DNA of 64,000 bases from Allolobophora icterica (lineage: Eukaryota > Annelida > Clitellata > Crassiclitellata > Lumbricidae): the NCBI GenBank assembly GCA_963556255.1, contig OY744615.1, positions 10,683,115-10,747,114 of the forward strand. The letters run 5' to 3'. Under the pieces are notes generated by a model. The model saw only the letters and a list, made by a program, of their open reading frames with translations, made no database searches and had not been told where the DNA came from. The position numbers and the translations under genes were made by a program. Of this stretch, positions 59,976 to 64,000 are shown in pieces. How positions within the stretch are numbered: position 1 is the stretch's first letter; the number at the start of each line of letters is the position of its first letter.

Positions 59976-60434
59976 CAGGGCATATTTTAACTGTATAACT
60001 AGTGGGACAAATGTCCCAGTAGTGTTAGGATTTGTCCCAGTAGTTAGGCTGATTTGTCCCAGGCAATGTATGGCTAAAGTATAAGTAGTGGGACAAAATG
60101 TTGGAAGAGTTTTAAGATTTGCCCCAGTAGTAAATTCCCAAAAAGGTCATGAACTTTTTCGGGAGATGAATTCCTAAGAAGAGGTCATGAACTGTTTTCG
60201 GGAGGTGACTTTTTCGGGAGATGACTTCCTAAAATAAAGGTCATCAACTTTATCTGGAGGTGAATTCGTAAAAAAGTCAACTGTTTTCGGGAGATGACTT
60301 TTTCAGGAGATGACTTCCTAAAAAAAGGTCATCAACTTTTTCGGGGAGATTCCCAGAAAAAAGTCATAAAAGGTTTTGAGGGACGAGTTCCAAAATTTTG
60401 TCCCAGTAGTCTAAATTCCTTAAAATATGCACTG
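59976..60434. mobile_element. hAT-like MITE with internal repeats, 459 bp
   Basis: Ends CAGGGCATATTTTAA and TTAAAATATGCACTG (one mismatch), flanked by the exact 8-bp duplication CCGCTTAC (59968-59975, 60435-60442). Inside, GGGAGATGACTTCCTAAA and AAGGTCATCAACTTTTTC recur several times, and TTTGTCCCAGTAGT repeats lie near both ends in the same and inverted sense. Confidence 0.92.
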
Positions 60435-60639
60435 CCGCTTACCATGCAATCGCCCACGAACCGATACCGGACCACAGTTTGAGTTACACTGAGCCAGGCT
60501 ACTGTTTGTCTTATCCAAACTATTAGTAGCCTACTATTATGATATCGTCCAAGGTACTAGTACAATAATTATTATCCAATCTATTACTATTATCATTTAA
60601 AGTAATTATAGTACTATTATCATGCAAATGACTGTATAC

Positions 60640-60930
60640 AATCCGCAGGTATATTGGGTCTGTTAACAGGTATCGTGTTTAGCAGGTGGCTTCTTGTTTA
60701 AGCAGCCTATTTTGTGTTCTCTTTAAATGATCTTGGTGCAATTGGGAGTGAAGGGTTGTGTTATAAGGGTACCATAAAACCCGGGTTGTGTGCAAGCAAC
60801 CCCATCTTACACGTATGTTCTGCGCTATCTCTTCAGATCACTTTGATGTTCTTTTGAGTGAAGGGGTGGGTTATTGGGGCCATAAAACTCGGGTTGTGTT
60901 TAAGCAAGCCTCTTCGGTGTTTAGCACCTG
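60640..60930. repeat. Imperfect tandem duplication
   Basis: GAGTGAAGGG..GTTAT..GGG..CCATAAAAC and CGGGTTGTGT..AAGCAA occur twice about 110 bp apart. Function unknown. Confidence 0.6.
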
Positions 60931-62030
60931 TATCTTAAATATAGTCCCTACATGAGTTCTTCCTGAAATTGGTGATTGGTATAGGCCTACTATGGGCGGA
61001 GGCCGGTGACATTACACCTCTGGAGGCAGACTTTGAAGAATTGCCTTTGTAATTAACGGTGCGAATGAAGGTAAGCAGGTCTTATATGGAGATAATAAAT
61101 TCTAGTTATTCTATTTAGCCAGGCTAGTACCGTACATGATGAATGGTTCTCTGACCGCCAGCTATGTAAATGTACGCGTTTCTTTATTGCCAATCTCATC
61201 CGATCAATTCATTTTAGAAAATGAATTGAACGGGTGAGATCCATCACCACCGCTGCCCGTTTGAATGGGTGCCACGCCATCCCCGTGGTCAGACTGTGAT
61301 ATAGCCCGCGATTTAAATCGTTGAAATAAGCCATCATCGGTATGCCAACCGGCAACCTCACGCACATTGGAACATGGGACGTGCACTATAACAAATTAAT
61401 TAATTCATTCATTTTGAGAATTGATATAGCGCCTCTGAAGATACCTACTCGGAGGCGCTCGAATGTACTCTGGGTTCTTGGTAGTTAACCGCGAGTCAGT
61501 GATTGGGACAAGGCAGGGTATTCTGACCTGTAGGCTTATTATTAAATACTTAATACGCGTTTCTTTCCGAGAACTGTTCCTCTATTAGAATTGATCTAAC
61601 TTCAAAGAATTGCCCAATTAGACCCATCCTTTGCATTTCCTCTCTGCGGACCACCTCCGTTTCCTTTATTGCTCTTAATTCCCCGTTGAACTGAAAGGTT
61701 TTCCCGAGGGCATTCTTCGCACATGTAACCTCAAAGCAATCTTCAAAGCAATAAAGCGCGCGGACTGTATTGTTCTCTTAGACAAACCCCGTATTCATTA
61801 CAAACTTGTTATTCATCAGCGGAAGTAATGGCCATTTTACACCTAGCTTTATAGCCTTCCCACTTAGGCCTACCTGTCCTTACCTGACCTATCCGATTTC
61901 AGCTATAATTGCCAATCTCCAACGTATCACGAATTCTGACGATGGCTTCATGTGAGGCGGCCATTGATACCAATCAAATTTACATAGATCAGTCCAGAAT
62001 ATGAGCAGCCTTAGTGGACTAATATTCTGC
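60931..62030. other. No gene recognised
   Basis: Contains a reversed SINE-like segment around 61200-61385 and an L2-type tail (GATATAGCGCCTCTGAAG with GGAGGCGCTCGAATG) at 61420-61460. The rest looks unique. Confidence 0.45.
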
Positions 62031-62436
62031 CTGATTGTGGCTAGGCTTTGGCGTACGAAATGCATTAGACATTGGTGAGATAGAAATTACTAATTAACCT
62101 AATATATCTGCTTTTGATTGGGCGTAGTGATTAAACGAATTTCACAAGTAGGCCCTATAGCTTCGGAGAAAACTAATTTAATGGTGTTGAAACAAAGCAT
62201 AGGCTTAATGTTAGCAGTAAAATTCAGTGTTATTGCGTTACATAAACTATAGGGAAGTCAATGGGAGAAATATCCCTACTGTACTTGACAACTGACTTAT
62301 ACGATGGAGGAATTTTACAGTTTATTTAAAGTCTGGTTTGATGGTATTTCATCAGTGCAAAAAACGGATCTGTTTTGAAACTCCAGAGGAGCGGTTGAAA
62401 GATTGTTCTGGCCTGGCTGTGCTGGGGTCAACTCTT

Positions 62437-62499
62437 TTTACCCCGCTCACAAAGGCCTTTGAACTTGGGCCACCCAGGTCTTTGTGAGTAGGGCATAAA
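62437..62499. other. Imperfect hairpin
   Basis: TTTACCCCGCTCACAAAGG and CTTTGTGAGTAGGGCATAAA pair over about 22 bp with an 18-bp loop. Confidence 0.5.
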
Positions 62500-62649
62500 G
62501 GGTAGACGTGTGTTGGGTAGGGTCTGATTCTTTATCCCATCCCTCACTTAGATGTAGCTAGATATAAATTTCTTGATCAAAATATTTTTATTTAATATTT
62601 TGATATAAACATCTTCTTGCAGTTGAAGAAAATGAGAGGACCATATACA

Positions 62650-63030
62650 GTCAACCTCTCTCACCCCAAGAGGCAGCCATGGGTGTGAAGTGCTCACGAC
62701 TTCATTTTTTAAATCTCGGCACACGAGGGCATGTGAGCAGTCCTTCCACTTACTGTCAGATCTTCCCACCGACAGTGTGCGATCAATGCTCATTCTGTAG
62801 CTCAATCCACCGGGTTGTAGGCCAACTTTGATCTAATTATTTTTCTTCAGCGTTGAGACCAGTCTTTCTAAGCCAAGTCTGAATGACGTCGTTGTGATGG
62901 TGTAACTTGATTTCATTGATCTTGACTGAGGTCTCTAGGGGGCGCTGGTGGAAAAGAAATCTTTAATTAGATTTCTGTCATGGAGGGGATATGAACCCAC
63001 AACGTCTGGGTTGACAGCCACTCGACGGTG
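62650..63030 (-). repeat. SINE-A copy, minus strand
   Basis: GGCAGCCATGGGTGTGAAG, CACGACTTCATTTTTTAAAT, then GGATATGAACCCACAACG and GGGTTGACAGCC. Confidence 0.75.
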
Positions 63031-63269
63031 AGAGTCACAATAAGTCTTATTATTGGTCATATTCCGGTGAATAACTATAGTCTGGCTGTCATATTGATTT
63101 GCAAAGGACAGCTGAGGGACCTTGAGCGAAGTCCTGTACTCACAATCGCAGAACACCTTCAACTGTGACTGATAGTTAAACGACAGCGCTATATCAATAC
63201 TAACAATTTAAGGGAATTTTGGGTCAGTGAATACACTGAAGATCATTTATTCGTACCCATCGCCGCCAA

Positions 63270-63350
63270 AATTTAATGGCCTATTACGTCCATATTGCAT
63301 TCGTTGTACTGGCTGCCCATTGAGCAAAGAATCCACTTCCAACCCTGCTT
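63270..63350 (+). mobile_element. LINE reverse-transcriptase C-terminal fragment
   Basis: CGTTGTACTGGCTGCCCATTG and AGCAAAGAATCCACTTCC encode a degraded LYWLPIEQRIHF segment of L2/CR1-type LINEs. Confidence 0.55.
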
Positions 63351-63359
63351 CACAAATTA

Positions 63360-63525
63360 TTTTTATTACGTGTTTATTAAGCGCCGTCATCTATTGACCA
63401 AGCATCATTCGATGGCGCTGAGCAATTGTCAGTGAAGGACTTGCTCAAGGTCCCTACACATTAACTGTCTCAAGGGAGGCTCGAACCCGTGATCTCCGCA
63501 TTACAAGGCGAGCGCTTTAACCATT
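63360..63525 (-). repeat. SINE-B copy, minus strand
   Basis: TTATTAAGCGCCGTCATC, GAAGGACTTGCTCAAGGTCC, GGCTCGAACCCGTGATC and GGCGAGCGCTTTAACCA. Confidence 0.85.

Positions 63526-63526
<1 letters not shown>

Positions 63527-63604
<78 letters not shown>
63527..63604. repeat. (AT)n microsatellite
   Basis: About 38 uninterrupted AT units directly after the SINE-B head. Confidence 0.98.
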
Positions 63605-63608
<4 letters not shown>

Positions 63609-64000
63609 CACCCAATCCAATTGGACCCTGGATTATGGACTTGGACTAACACTAAGGGGGGGGGCAGTGGACTTGACAAATGACAGAGGTCACTGGAGAT
63701 AATTTATTCGTACAAATCGCCGCCAAAATTCAATGGATTGCGTCAGGAACTCATGATGATGATGCGAACCTAAACCAGGCCAATAACCAATTCGCTAGAT
63801 GTCTAAAGAGAGCGCTTTAACCGATTGACTATACCGTGTTCCACACTCGGATAAAACGTGTTCCATGAAGTACTACAGTATAGGCCTACAAGGAATAAGC
63901 ATGGAACACAGGTCGGTCGGTTCGTTAAATTATATCGACGTGCGCTACACACAGAGTTTTCACTGTATACTCCAAATGAGAAATCTCAGATCCATCCTGT

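Larger units (their letters stand above)
59462..60492. mobile_element. Outer hAT-like element interrupted by two MITEs
   Basis: Begins CAGTGCCACTCAAAC and ends GTTTGAGTTACACTG, inverted copies. No matching 8-bp flank was found. It contains the elements at 59579-59742 and 59976-60434. Confidence 0.5.

Overview
The window is eukaryotic nuclear DNA: intron-containing genes with GT/AG sites, non-LTR retrotransposons, tRNA-derived SINEs, many short inverted-repeat transposons and long microsatellites. The two recognisable genes are conserved animal genes. The L2/CR1-type LINE with an NPGP (2A-like) motif and the recurrent TAGGCCTA-type words suggest a marine invertebrate, most likely a deuterostome such as an echinoderm. 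That taxon call is inference.

Region 1 (1-21.2 kb) holds a tandem array of an unfamiliar gene family. A complete four-exon model at 15647-19624 would encode about 403 aa: a basic N-terminus, an F-box-like segment and a beta-propeller. The propeller exon of a second member opens the window (127-1001). Each propeller exon is followed by a homologous block ending in a relic of the family's exon 1 (1926, 20884). The space between members is filled by a hAT-like element (5229-10357) carrying a decayed L2-like LINE with an NPGP motif, an RTE-like LINE inserted in a SINE with a 9-bp target duplication (11148-12741), a second L2-like LINE (13655-15179), and several MITEs and microsatellites.

Region 2 (22.3-37.7 kb, + strand) is a 12-exon PGAP6/TMEM8 orthologue of about 907 aa: signal peptide, extracellular region with a Ser/Thr/Pro-rich exon, EGF-like module and the multi-pass CREST-type membrane domain. 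Its introns hold SINEs, nested palindromes, a MITE and a 1-kb minisatellite of 21-bp units.

Region 3 (40.3-53.7 kb, - strand) is a ZNF143/ZNF76 (Staf) orthologue of about 542 aa with seven C2H2 fingers and an N-terminal region containing DGT repeats. It converges tail-to-tail on PGAP6. A possible divergent + strand first exon overlaps its promoter at 53705.

Region 4 (53.8-64 kb) has no recognisable gene beyond that possible first exon. It contains hAT-like MITEs with exact 8-bp target duplications, LINE 3' ends, SINEs and microsatellites.

The strongest candidate for something undescribed is the F-box/propeller family: intact reading frames, codon-multiple indels, and amino-acid changes outnumbering silent ones, next to a flanking non-coding block that is almost unchanged between copies.
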